64,000 nucleotides of DNA from the NCBI GenBank assembly GCA_964621185.1, contig CAZULM010000027.1:10779-74778 (forward strand). The letters run 5' to 3'. The notes beneath the pieces are model-generated. The model did no database searches and was not told the origin of the DNA. It was given only the letters and a program-made list of their open reading frames with translations. Origin of the DNA: M3007 sp964621185. Its GTDB lineage: Bacteria > Bacteroidota > Bacteroidia > Chitinophagales > Saprospiraceae. Positions 18,437 to 27,079 of this stretch are shown piece by piece. The stretch's first letter is position 1. Each line of letters starts with the position of its first letter. The translations under genes were made by a program, and so were the position numbers.

Positions 18437-19735
18437 TAGTGTCCGGTTCTAACTAAAACAAAGTCAATGAGTTATGACTATCATCGCCTGAGTTTTGTGA
18501 GTGACTATTCATAATCAATTGATTTACAGGTGTTTTGTCAAAAACGGACACGCTTAAGATTTGTAAAATTTCGTTCATTGTTTGTGACGTTTTGAGTTTT
18601 TCTTTGAGGATTGCGACCAAAACATAGGAGCAAACGGCTACCCAGATTTGGGTTTTTACGGCATTTGGTGTTTCTCCCCAGAATACTTTGATACGCAAAT
18701 GTTGCTTAATCCACTTGAAAAATAATTCAATTTGCCATCTGTTTTTGTAGAGCAATGGGATTTCCAGGGCGCTTGCTTCCAGGTGATTGGTAATAAAAAC
18801 AAAGCTTTTCTTTAGTTCCTTGTCCTGATATTTGATTCGTCTGAGTTTCTGCGGGTAGTCATTTATGGCTTCCAGATTTTGAGGTACACAAGTTGATCAC
18901 ACGTCACGCCATCCGTTCGGTCAGTTGGGCGGGAGGACTGCCGCGTAAAAGCAAAATTCTTTTTTGCCCTGGTAACAAAAAATGCTTTTGCACTATGAAT
19001 GGTAAATAACCGAGCCCAATCCAAGTACCCGCGGTCCATGATATAGAAGGCATCACGCTCAAACTCCAGCACATCCAAAACATTGACATCATGAACCAAA
19101 CCATCTGTAATATGCACAAAACAAGGTATTTGGCACCTAATATCAAGCAAAGTGTGCAGTTTTATCGCTCCTTTATGCTTTCTGAATTTTGCCCACCAGA
19201 AAACATCCAGACATAAATCGATCGTGGTTGCATCTAATGCGTACAGTTGATTTTCCAAAGTTATCCCATCCAAATCGACAACTGGCCCCCGAAGGGTACG
19301 AGCTTTTTGAATTAACACTTGAGCAAAATCAGCATAAATCCGCCAGTCTCGTTGCTCATTTGCATCAGCCAATGTTGACCGGGAGATTCCTTTTGTCAAG
19401 CCGAAGTGATACAGCTTGCTTTGGTGTGCCTGTAAACAGGTTACCAAATCCCGAAGGCTCTCCCGGTGCGTTAACTGACCAAAACTCAAACTTAGAAATT
19501 GGTGCCAACAACTAAATTGACGAACCCGATGATTGCCATTGTAACGTTCAACACATTTGTTAAATTCGTTGTGATCCACAAGGCTAATCAACTGCGCAAA
19601 AACATATTTACCTTTGTTCATACTTGCTCTCTTTTGAGCAAGATAATTTATTTCAAATCGTTTGAACCAAAATACCTTGTAATCAATTGTAAATCAAGCA
19701 ATTACAAGGATTCTGTTTTTTTTAACCGGACACTA
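18437..19735 (-). mobile_element. IS4-family insertion sequence, transposase frameshifted
   Basis: Ends in the 12-bp inverted repeats TAGTGTCCGGTT (18437-18448) and its complement (19724-19735). A 3-bp ACT on both sides of a slightly shorter boundary could be the target duplication. About 1.3 kb, one transposase gene on the minus strand. It separates a truncated small gene from the PKD/T9SS gene. Confidence 0.85.
18453..19621 (-). pseudogene. IS4-family DDE transposase, frameshifted
   Basis: The first part (18863-19621) has the N-terminal DUF4372-like region (NEFNKCVERYNGNHRVRQFSCWHQFLSLSFGQLTHRESLRDL) and the DDE core: LYALDATTIDLCLDVFWWA, LDIRCQIPCFVHITDG, FYIMDRGYLDWARL. The frame ends early at VYLKIWKP. 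The C-terminal part with the Y-x2-R-W-x-I-E-x-F-F-K motif (YKNRWQIELFFKWIKQHL) continues in another frame at 18453-18755. Adding one A in the AAAA run near 18878 restores the bridge (KNLEAINDYPQKLRRIKYQDKE). It is probably inactive unless this is a sequencing error. Confidence 0.85.
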
Positions 19736-19745
19736 CTGATTGAAT

Positions 19746-21524
19746 ATGAAAAACAGGGTTTTGATAGTATTTGCCCTTGGCTTGTTAGGTTTTGCAGTGC
19801 ATGCCCAAAAGCACGATTACACTTGGCTTCCAGGTTCAGGAAAGATAGCCGAATACCCGTTCAACGGCATATTTTACTCTTGGGGAGGGATGATCATGGA
19901 TTTCAACATACAATTCCCGCCTTCTATTACGAGACACAGTTTCGCCAAATCGATGTTAGTCCAAGCCAATATTTCTGACAAAAATGGGAATCTGATTGCC
20001 TACACCAATGGTTGCCATATTGTCAACAAATTGGATGAGATCATGGAGAACGGGGACACTATAAACCCAGGTTTGTTCCATACTGGCACTCAACAATGTA
20101 AGATTTATTACCCCGCCTATCAAGGCACTATTTTTCTGCCAGCACCGGGAAGTGACAATCTATATTATCTTTTCCACATGGGAATGGATATTTTGGACAG
20201 TTTCCCTTGGTTTGCAAGCCAGCGCTTTTACTATTCACTGCTCGACGCATCTGCCAACAACGGCCTCGGCAAAGTTCTGAACAAAAACAACATGTTGTAC
20301 CAAAATGGCGGAATCGCGCCTTATGTAAGCGCTACCAAACACGCCAATGGGCGGGATTGGTGGGTGATCACCACGCAGCGCTTTACAAATAACTATTATG
20401 TGTTCCTGCTTGAGCCCACAGGGCCAAAGTTTTCGCACAACCAGGTGATTGGTGAGCCAATGTCCCGGGGCAGCCAATGTTGTGGCCAAGCTGGTTTTTC
20501 GCCAGATGGGAACATCCACTTTAATGCAAGCCACAATACTGGCCTTCAACTTCTTGACTTTGACCGTTGTTCAGGTTATTTTTCAAATCCTATATTCATT
20601 GACTCCAGCTATATAGGGAAGTTCGGGCCAAACGGAGTAGCCATTTCAAAGGACAACCATTTCATATATGTATCCACTTCCCTATATGTGTACCAGTTTG
20701 ACCTAACAGCCAATGACATATTGGCATCTAAAGTGTTCTTGGACTCTATCGACTATGTCCCAGACCCAGAAATAGGAAGTTACCTCGACCAAATGCTCGC
20801 CCCTGATGGCAAAATCTATATGGTATCGCTAAATTATATCCCAGATATGCCAGTTATCCATTTCCCGGAACGAAAAGGCCTGGCCTGTAAAGTAGAACAG
20901 CACGGCTTTAAGCTCCCTGCTTTGTACGGCAATGACTTCATCTTCAACTTCCCCCATTACCGCCTGGGCCCGGTCGACGGCTCCTCCTGTGATACCCTGG
21001 GCATCGACAACGTGCCCTTGGCGGAGTTCCGATGGGACTTTGAAGATACGCTCTCTCCGCTGCAGGTCACTTTCACAGAAGTGTGCAGCTATGAGCCAAC
21101 GAACTGGCACTGGGATTTTGGCGACGGCAGCAGCAGCACGGAGCGCTATCCCGTGCACGCTTATGATAGTTCGGGCATCTATGAAGTTTGCCTCATTGTC
21201 AGCAATACCTATGGAGCAGACACGCTATGCAAAACCCTGTACTTGGGCGTGTCGGCCTTGCAAAACCCACTAGTGCAAACGGCCATATCGGTGTTCCCAA
21301 ACCCTTTCGATGAGCTGTTGGCGGTGTCAGTAGGAGTTGAAATCAAGCCGCTGCATTTTTTGCTCTACGATCAATTTGGCCGCTTGGTCAAGCAAGCGGA
21401 AATGGGTGTGGGTATCAATGAAGTACAGGTCAGCAATTTTGCGGCGGGGCTGTATTATTGGGAGCTGAGGTCGGGCAGGTTGCGAGTGCGGAGCGGGAAG
21501 CTGGTTAGGACGAAAAATGAATGA
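19746..21524 (+). CDS. Secreted propeller-PKD protein with T9SS sorting domain
   Basis: 592 residues from the ATG at 19746 (a TTG six bases earlier is less likely). Signal peptide MKNRVLIVFALGLLGFAVHAQ. Residues 30-400 look like a beta-propeller found in many Bacteroidota surface proteins (NLIAYTNGCHI, GRDWWVITTQRF, GVAISKDNHFIYVST, MLAPDGKIYMVS). A PKD domain follows at about 430-500 (NWHWDFGDGSSSTERYPVHAY), then a type A T9SS signal (SVFPNPFDELLAV, LYDQFGRLVKQ, GLYYWEL). The ATG lies only 10 bp inside the edge of the IS element, so its native promoter may have been replaced. Confidence 0.85.
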   Translation: MKNRVLIVFALGLLGFAVHAQKHDYTWLPGSGKIAEYPFNGIFYSWGGMIMDFNIQFPPSITRHSFAKSMLVQANISDKNGNLIAYTNGCHIVNKLDEIMENGDTINPGLFHTGTQQCKIYYPAYQGTIFLPAPGSDNLYYLFHMGMDILDSFPWFASQRFYYSLLDASANNGLGKVLNKNNMLYQNGGIAPYVSATKHANGRDWWVITTQRFTNNYYVFLLEPTGPKFSHNQVIGEPMSRGSQCCGQAGFSPDGNIHFNASHNTGLQLLDFDRCSGYFSNPIFIDSSYIGKFGPNGVAISKDNHFIYVSTSLYVYQFDLTANDILASKVFLDSIDYVPDPEIGSYLDQMLAPDGKIYMVSLNYIPDMPVIHFPERKGLACKVEQHGFKLPALYGNDFIFNFPHYRLGPVDGSSCDTLGIDNVPLAEFRWDFEDTLSPLQVTFTEVCSYEPTNWHWDFGDGSSSTERYPVHAYDSSGIYEVCLIVSNTYGADTLCKTLYLGVSALQNPLVQTAISVFPNPFDELLAVSVGVEIKPLHFLLYDQFGRLVKQAEMGVGINEVQVSNFAAGLYYWELRSGRLRVRSGKLVRTKNE

Positions 21525-21572
21525 TGAAAAATGGGCGGCTCCCGTTGCTTTTCTGTCTGAACCCGGATTTCT

Positions 21573-21890
21573 TTTGACAGCCGTACACTTTTTTCTGTGC
21601 TGTTCGTTGGGTAAAAATGGAATAGTTCTTTGACATTCGAGAAAAAATGAATAGGAGGCAGACCTTTGGGTTATCTAACGACTCAAATGCTACCTCCTAT
21701 GGGCAAAAGCCTACACAATAGTACGCTTGAATTTTTAAAGTGTTATTCATCGAACTATCCCCTATAACACTCGTTATCAAGTGTTTGCGCGCAAATGAGA
21801 ACCTCGCAAACAATATTTTCTCGAATATATCAAAGAACTGGGAGCTTTTTTTTAATGATTACCCTTGAAAAAAGTGTACGGCTAACAAAC
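21573..21890. repeat. 318-bp direct repeat, copy 2 (IS-derived, MITE-like)
   Basis: Second copy of 17765-18082. On its right it keeps the outer end AACACGCTCT, the inverse of AGAGCGTGTT that precedes copy 1. The right end runs into the stop codon of the sortilin-like gene at 21897. Confidence 0.85.
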
Positions 21891-21896
21891 ACGCTC

Positions 21897-24656
21897 TTAC
21901 TGCCTGACCAACTTCCCGCTTTTCCGCCAGCCTTTCCCCGCCAAATCCCAAACGTACACCCCAGCCGGCAGCCCTGCCAAATCCACTGCAATATTGCCAT
22001 TTGAAAAGGCCATGTTACGCACCAAATTGCCCTTCAAATCATATAGCCTTGCCTCAACTTTACCCACAAGCTGTCTGTCGAGATCGAACCTGGCGATATC
22101 GGCAACCGGGTTGGGCCAAACCTTCACCTGAACATTGGCAAAAGGCTCGCTGCTGCCCGACGACTGCAAAAAATTGGCGGTGTACATGCCCACGCCGTGC
22201 GTGGCGGCCACCACCAGCCCATCGCCGGCCCGCGTCTCCACATAGCTCACTACTGCCGAACCAAATTCCGAAGCGCCTTCCTGCGCCCACTGGGTGCCGG
22301 GCATCCCGGTGGCGTGCAGCAAAAGGGTATCGGCGCTGTACAAACCGACGCTAGTGCCGCAAAAATACTTGATTTTCCCGTTGGGGAAGGGCAGCATGCT
22401 CACCCAGCGGATGGAGGGCGCGTTGCCTGTGCCATTCACATTGGCTTCGAGGTTGCCGCCCACTTTTTTCCAGGTCGCGCCCGCGTCTTCACTCAAGAAC
22501 AGGCTGTATATACTGTAGTTAGAATACACCAGCACGATCCTGTCGGCGTTCGTCGGGTCGATGGCGATGCAGTTCACGTTGGCGTTGGTGGCGGTGAGCG
22601 GGGGCGTGAGCGCGGTCATCGCCGGTGTGCCCGTGTGCGCGTTGTCTATGCGGAAAAGGTTGTTGGTCGTTGTGCCGAGATAAACCCGGTGGCTGGGGTT
22701 CGACGTTGAAACCGACACGGCAGAAAACTCGCTGTTGACGTTGGTGAGGGTATCGGGGAACTGCGTCCAGCCCTGGGCGATGGAATCCCAAACGCCCGTG
22801 AGCTGGATAGCGCCCAGCGCGTTCTGGCGGAAAAACTTGCGTCCTGCGGGCAGGTACAGCACATTGGCGTCCGTTGGGTCGAGCGCCAGGGGGTTGATGA
22901 ACTGGTAGTCGCTTTTCAAAGCGCCGATGGGGTCGATGCGGCGGAAAGCCAGCACGTTGCCCTGGGCATCCAAGTTCACTTTGGCTACCTTGCCCTGTTG
23001 TATCGATAATACGTAATATGCCTTTCCGGGCGCTACGCCGCCGTAAGCGCCGTCGCCGTTCACGGTTTGCTTCCAGAGCGCTGTTGGGCTGCTGGAATTG
23101 ACAAAGAAGTTGCCGTTGTCCTGCAAGCCGCCGATCAGGGTGTTGTCGCCCGGGGCATTTTTGTCGATGATGGCGGTGTAGAACTGGGTGGTGGTGTAGC
23201 CGTTGTTCAACCGCGACCATTCCACGAACGGGGCTAAGCAATCCTCCGTGCGGTGCAGGCCGCCATCGCTGCCGGAAAGCAGCACCTTGGGGTTGGAGGG
23301 CAGGAACAATAGCTCGTGGATGTCGGGGTGGTGTTCGGGGTAAATTTCAAAAAACGGCAAGGTTGTGCCGATTTTATAGCCACCGATTTTTGTGGTGTTG
23401 TCTGGCGTGGCAAACCCATCGGTGCTGCGCCAGATATTGGTGCCGCCGATGAACACGTTGTTGCTGCCTGGCTGTACGCGCACCACCAAATCATAGCCGC
23501 CCTGTGCCGCACATTGGTCGAATTCGGTGCCGGCGCTGGGCAGGTTGGCCGTCAGGTCGGCCCAGGAGCCGCCCATGCCCGAGCCGTCGCCGCTGATATA
23601 GTCGTACCGGTACAGGCTCGTCCAGTCGTCGGAACTGATGTAAAAGGTCTGGTGGCCTGTGCCGGGGGTCACGCCGAAGAAATAGACCTGGTTCTCGTTG
23701 TTGGGGTTAATGCCCATCACAAAGCGGTCGTATTCATTGGGCATGAAGGGCGGGGTGATGTTGGCCCAGGTAGTGCCGTTGGTGCTGCGCCAGAAACCTT
23801 TTGTCGGCCCGTCGGAGCTCAGGGTGGCGTATAAAACGCCGGTGCTGGTCACGGCAATATCGGTAAAATACGACCAGTTGCCGCCCAACTGCCCGGCCCG
23901 CACCGCCGACCAGCTGGTGCCGCCGTTCACCGAGCGGTAAATGGAATTGATAGTAGCCATATACACCACATCTTGGTCGATGGGGGCTGCGGGGTCGGTG
24001 ACGACGCGCCAGCCAGATTGGTACAATGTGCTGAGCCCTTGCTGCTGGCCGCCGGCGGTGGAACCAACCGGAGCCCAGGTTTCGCCGTTGTCGGTGCTCT
24101 TGAAAAGGCCGTCGCCCAAATAAAAAGCTCCGGTTGCGCTGGCTGAAGTGCCATATACCTCCCCGCTCAGGTAGTACCAGATATGGGTCTTTCCCGGCCG
24201 GGTGTCTTGTGCGATGCTCACGCAGCCAGGGTGGGCGTTGAGGGGCGTTTTGCGCGCCCAACTCTGGCCGCCGTCTTCGCTGAGCCATACGCCGCCCGAC
24301 ACGCCGCCCGCCAGCAGGCGGTTCTCGTTGGTGACGTCGATGGCTAAGGCGCGGGTACGACCACCGTAGTTGTAGGGGCCTCGCAGCGTCCAGCTGGAGC
24401 CGGAACGCTCGGCGCTGGGCTGGCTCATTTGGGCGGCGAACTGCCTTTCCAGGAATTCTATGCCTTCGGGTATTTGGCCGGTCGCAGGGTCGGCCAGGCG
24501 CTTGAGCTCCCAGGCGCGGCGCAGCTTGCCGTTCTCCTCGGAAGCGCCGGAGGGCATTTTTAGGCTTGCCGGTGAGTTGTTCTTTGAAACAAAAAAATAA
24601 AACAGGCCAAGAACGGCAAAAAGCAGCAGGGTTGAAACGGGTACGATTCTTTTCAT
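21897..24656 (-). CDS. Secreted VPS10/BNR-repeat propeller protein with T9SS sorting domain
   Basis: 919 residues from the Met at 24656; the frame is open further upstream but MKRIVPVSTLLLFAVLGLFYFF is a clear signal or anchor. Many BNR/Asp-box repeats (SEDGGQSWARK, STDNGETWAPV, SVNGGTSWSAV, SEDAGATWKKV) indicate a ten-bladed propeller like sortilin or exo-xyloglucanases. The C-terminus is a type A T9SS signal (KVWPNPVADIARF, LYDLKGNLVRN, GVYVWDL, SGKLVRQ). Enzymatic activity cannot be claimed; Asp boxes are structural. A 16-bp tandem repeat lies just upstream. Confidence 0.88.
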   Translation of the reverse strand: MKRIVPVSTLLLFAVLGLFYFFVSKNNSPASLKMPSGASEENGKLRRAWELKRLADPATGQIPEGIEFLERQFAAQMSQPSAERSGSSWTLRGPYNYGGRTRALAIDVTNENRLLAGGVSGGVWLSEDGGQSWARKTPLNAHPGCVSIAQDTRPGKTHIWYYLSGEVYGTSASATGAFYLGDGLFKSTDNGETWAPVGSTAGGQQQGLSTLYQSGWRVVTDPAAPIDQDVVYMATINSIYRSVNGGTSWSAVRAGQLGGNWSYFTDIAVTSTGVLYATLSSDGPTKGFWRSTNGTTWANITPPFMPNEYDRFVMGINPNNENQVYFFGVTPGTGHQTFYISSDDWTSLYRYDYISGDGSGMGGSWADLTANLPSAGTEFDQCAAQGGYDLVVRVQPGSNNVFIGGTNIWRSTDGFATPDNTTKIGGYKIGTTLPFFEIYPEHHPDIHELLFLPSNPKVLLSGSDGGLHRTEDCLAPFVEWSRLNNGYTTTQFYTAIIDKNAPGDNTLIGGLQDNGNFFVNSSSPTALWKQTVNGDGAYGGVAPGKAYYVLSIQQGKVAKVNLDAQGNVLAFRRIDPIGALKSDYQFINPLALDPTDANVLYLPAGRKFFRQNALGAIQLTGVWDSIAQGWTQFPDTLTNVNSEFSAVSVSTSNPSHRVYLGTTTNNLFRIDNAHTGTPAMTALTPPLTATNANVNCIAIDPTNADRIVLVYSNYSIYSLFLSEDAGATWKKVGGNLEANVNGTGNAPSIRWVSMLPFPNGKIKYFCGTSVGLYSADTLLLHATGMPGTQWAQEGASEFGSAVVSYVETRAGDGLVVAATHGVGMYTANFLQSSGSSEPFANVQVKVWPNPVADIARFDLDRQLVGKVEARLYDLKGNLVRNMAFSNGNIAVDLAGLPAGVYVWDLAGKGWRKSGKLVRQ

Positions 24657-24734
24657 GGCAATTTTTTTAGGCTGGCAAGATAGGGAATTCCCCAAATCCT
24701 CTGCTTTCAAGCCACTACACACCCACCCCTTTCA

Positions 24735-24836
24735 CCACTTGCCCACTTGCCAACTTGCCCATTTGCAAACTTGCCCATTTGCAAACTTGCCCTTTTGCAA
24801 ACTTGCCCTTTTGCAAACTTGCCCTTTTGCAAACTT
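24735..24836. repeat. Tandem repeat, about six 16-bp units
   Basis: Imperfect units of the type ACTTGCCCTTTTGCAA, becoming more degenerate to the left. It occupies the whole spacer between the DUF4403 gene and the propeller gene on the same strand, so it may affect read-through or promoter spacing. Confidence 0.85.
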
Positions 24837-24839
24837 GCC

Positions 24840-26222
24840 TCAAAGCCCCCGCACATCCACATGCACCTTTCCCTTCGAAAAAAGATCGACGCGCAGGCTG
24901 TTGGGCGTCACCCGCACGTCTTGCACCGAAACGCTGTCGATGTTGCCTTTCAAGATCACGCCGGGCTGCACCTCGTAATAGTCGAGCGCCGATTGGGCAG
25001 AGGTTCTTATTGCATCCACGTTTTCGGCCATCGGGAACACCATCGCATGGGCGATTTGCCTTTTGATGGGGCCCTGAAAAATCCAGGATGCCGAGCGCAG
25101 CAGGAAGCTGCGGGTATCGACGTGGAAATCGAGGTCTTTTACTTCGACGGCGTTTTTTTGGGGGTTGAACACCGGTTTTCCGATGAAATAGATGTTGCCG
25201 TTGAAGGAGCCGCTGAGGCGTGTGCTCACCACCAGCTTGTCGTTGTTGCCCCATAGCTGGAGGTCTTCCACTTTTACCTTTTTTTTGCCCGATTCAAAAA
25301 CCTGGCCGACAACCATGCCCTTGGCTAAGCGTTCAGCCTCCGGGAAAGGCACATTTGTTTCAAACTGCATTACAAAATCGTCGGGGGCTTCGGAAATCAG
25401 GTTCAGGCTGGGCAAGATGGTGCTTGGGCGGAAGGAGGGTTGCTGGCCGAACGTCACGTCGTTGATGCATTCCACGGCGATTTTTGCCTGAATGGACCGC
25501 CCATCGCAATAGAGGGGCGTCATGCCAATGCTGACGGGCGTGGTTTTCGTCCACATCTGGTAGGCCGTGTCGAGCAGAACAGGCACCTGGATAGCGTTCC
25601 AGGCTGTTTGCACGTAGGGGCGCAGGTTTATTTCCTGGCTCACGTACTTGTCCAGCGCCTCGGCCAGCGATTTTTTGCTGCGGTTGAGCACCAGGTTGGC
25701 GATGGTTTGCACGCTGACGTCGCCGATACCGGTCTTAAGCACCGGGGCCCTCAGCCATTCGTGCCAGTCCACCTGGGTTTGGGTGCTCAGCGACCAGTCC
25801 TGGTTGATGCGGAAAGCGGTGCTGAAATTCAGGGCCAGTTCTGCCTCCGCTTCTGCCCCTGCACCGAACAGCAGTTCTTTTTTCATCCAAAGTTTCAGGG
25901 GCACCCGGTATTTCAGGGTGTTGCCGTACATAGAAAGGGTGAGGTCCTGGCTTTTCCAGGCGTTGAACATGAGGCCGTCGCCGCCATTGTCGGTATAGGA
26001 GTAGTCTTCGTACAGTGCTTTGCCCGACATGGTGGCATTCAGGGAATATACCAGTTCGGCAAGGGAAATATTGACGGGTATGGTCAGTGTGGAGACAAGC
26101 GGCTTCTCTTCGGCATTGTCGTACTGTTCCCCCGGATTAGGGGCGTTGGTCATTTTTTGGCTCTTGCAAAAGGCGCACAACAAAACGGCTAGGAAAGCGC
26201 ATGGCAGGTATATTTTCATCAT
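24840..26222 (-). CDS. DUF4403 family protein
   Basis: 460 residues with a signal peptide (MMKIYLPCAFLAVLLCAFCKS). The rest follows the DUF4403 pattern: STLTIPVNISLAELVYSLN near the start, paired repeats of about 200 residues (LTLSMYGNTLKYRVPLKLWM and DLQLWGNNDKLVVSTRLSGSFNGNIYFIGKP), and KDLDFHVDTRSFLLRSASWIF near the end. The domain resembles lipid-transfer-like beta barrels (TULIP/BPI-type) in predicted shape, but the function is unknown. It is probably in the periplasm. The stop lies just outside the tandem repeat before the propeller gene. Confidence 0.87.
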   Translation of the reverse strand: MMKIYLPCAFLAVLLCAFCKSQKMTNAPNPGEQYDNAEEKPLVSTLTIPVNISLAELVYSLNATMSGKALYEDYSYTDNGGDGLMFNAWKSQDLTLSMYGNTLKYRVPLKLWMKKELLFGAGAEAEAELALNFSTAFRINQDWSLSTQTQVDWHEWLRAPVLKTGIGDVSVQTIANLVLNRSKKSLAEALDKYVSQEINLRPYVQTAWNAIQVPVLLDTAYQMWTKTTPVSIGMTPLYCDGRSIQAKIAVECINDVTFGQQPSFRPSTILPSLNLISEAPDDFVMQFETNVPFPEAERLAKGMVVGQVFESGKKKVKVEDLQLWGNNDKLVVSTRLSGSFNGNIYFIGKPVFNPQKNAVEVKDLDFHVDTRSFLLRSASWIFQGPIKRQIAHAMVFPMAENVDAIRTSAQSALDYYEVQPGVILKGNIDSVSVQDVRVTPNSLRVDLFSKGKVHVDVRGL

Positions 26223-26247
26223 AATTCATGGCTTGTGCGCACAAAGT

Positions 26248-26347
26248 TATACCAGGATTTCAGTGATTGGAGGATTTACAGGATTGATTTTATTGATTTT
26301 TGAGGATTTATCTTGGCTGTTATTTGCAAGCACTTTGCGTTGGGTAA
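26248..26347. repeat. Dispersed intergenic repeat (relative of subfamilies 2 and 3)
   Basis: Starts TATACCAGGATTTCAGTGAT and ends CACTTTGCGTTGGGTA. It lies between WbqC and DUF4403. Confidence 0.65.
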
Positions 26348-26356
26348 AAGCGGCTT

Positions 26357-26935
26357 TTATTTCATGCGCTCCAATATTTCCACGCTGCGCTTGCCGCAGC
26401 AGAGCAGCAGGTCGAGGATGGAGAGGTTGGGCAGGAAACCGTGTTTTTCCTGGAAGACTTGTGCATACCCCAGCCCCGGCCCCTCTCCGAAGGGGGAGGG
26501 GCCGGGGCTGGGGTCAAACGACGCACTCAGCCCAAGCTCCCCTTTCCAGCCCAGTTTTTCCACCAACACAAACTCCATCAAAGCCAGGTTAAAGTCGAAC
26601 AGAAATTCATGCTCCTTGGAGTAAAACCCTTCCAGCCCATCGGCATAATGCTCAAAATACGGCGCGTTGCCATAAGCCGTCTTGATGCTGCGCCAGTGTT
26701 GCCGCTGCCAGGGCTCGTGGTTGGCGATACGCACTTCCCGGATGGGCGTTTGTTGGTGCTTGCCCTTCAGCAAAGGGATGCTCAATAGCTGCACACCGTT
26801 GGGCCCGGCGATGTAGGCGCGGTTGCGCAGGGAGCCTTTTTGGTAGTGCTCGCAGGCCTCCAGCGTCACTTTCTCGGCGTTCCAGAAGGCGGCGCACCAG
26901 GCAGTGGAGGGGAGGTATGCGATGGGGAGGAGCAT
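26357..26935 (-). CDS. WbqC family protein with an inserted Pro/Gly-rich segment
   Basis: 192 residues from the Met at 26935 (MLLPIAYLPSTAWCAAFWNAEKVTLEACEHYQKG), the usual WbqC start; the longer frame upstream runs into a dispersed repeat. RNRAYIAGPNGVQLLSIPL, QRQHWRSIKTAYGNAPYFEHY and LNLALMEF-like DFNLALMEFVLVEKLG are family motifs. WbqC proteins are encoded with polysaccharide or lipoprotein genes and may be acyl or amino-sugar transferases, unproven. Near the C-terminus PSPGPSPFGEGPGLGY is encoded by a perfect DNA palindrome (26467-26514), an insertion that kept the frame open. Confidence 0.85.
   Translation of the reverse strand: MLLPIAYLPSTAWCAAFWNAEKVTLEACEHYQKGSLRNRAYIAGPNGVQLLSIPLLKGKHQQTPIREVRIANHEPWQRQHWRSIKTAYGNAPYFEHYADGLEGFYSKEHEFLFDFNLALMEFVLVEKLGWKGELGLSASFDPSPGPSPFGEGPGLGYAQVFQEKHGFLPNLSILDLLLCCGKRSVEILERMK
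26467..26514. repeat. GC-rich 48-bp palindrome inside the WbqC gene
   Basis: ACCCCAGCCCCGGCCCC on the left is mirrored by GGGGCCGGGGCTGGGGT on the right around CTCCGAAGGGGGA. It resembles the PSPGPSPKGEG-coding palindromes seen in many Bacteroidota, and inserts in frame. Confidence 0.85.
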
Positions 26936-27038
26936 ATACCAGGATTTGGGTGGATTTGATGGATTGATGGATGCTGAAAAATTGATTTTCAACAGATTAC
27001 AATGATTCTATTTTCACAACCACTTTGCGTTGGCTATA
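26936..27038. repeat. Dispersed intergenic repeat (relative of subfamily 3)
   Basis: Starts right after the WbqC start codon with ATACCAGGATTT and ends with TTTTCACAACCACTTTGCG and TTGGCTATA. It would contain the WbqC 5' untranslated region and promoter. Confidence 0.7.
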
Positions 27039-27079
27039 CTTTGCCAACCGAACAAAGCTACACTAATTCTCCAATATGA

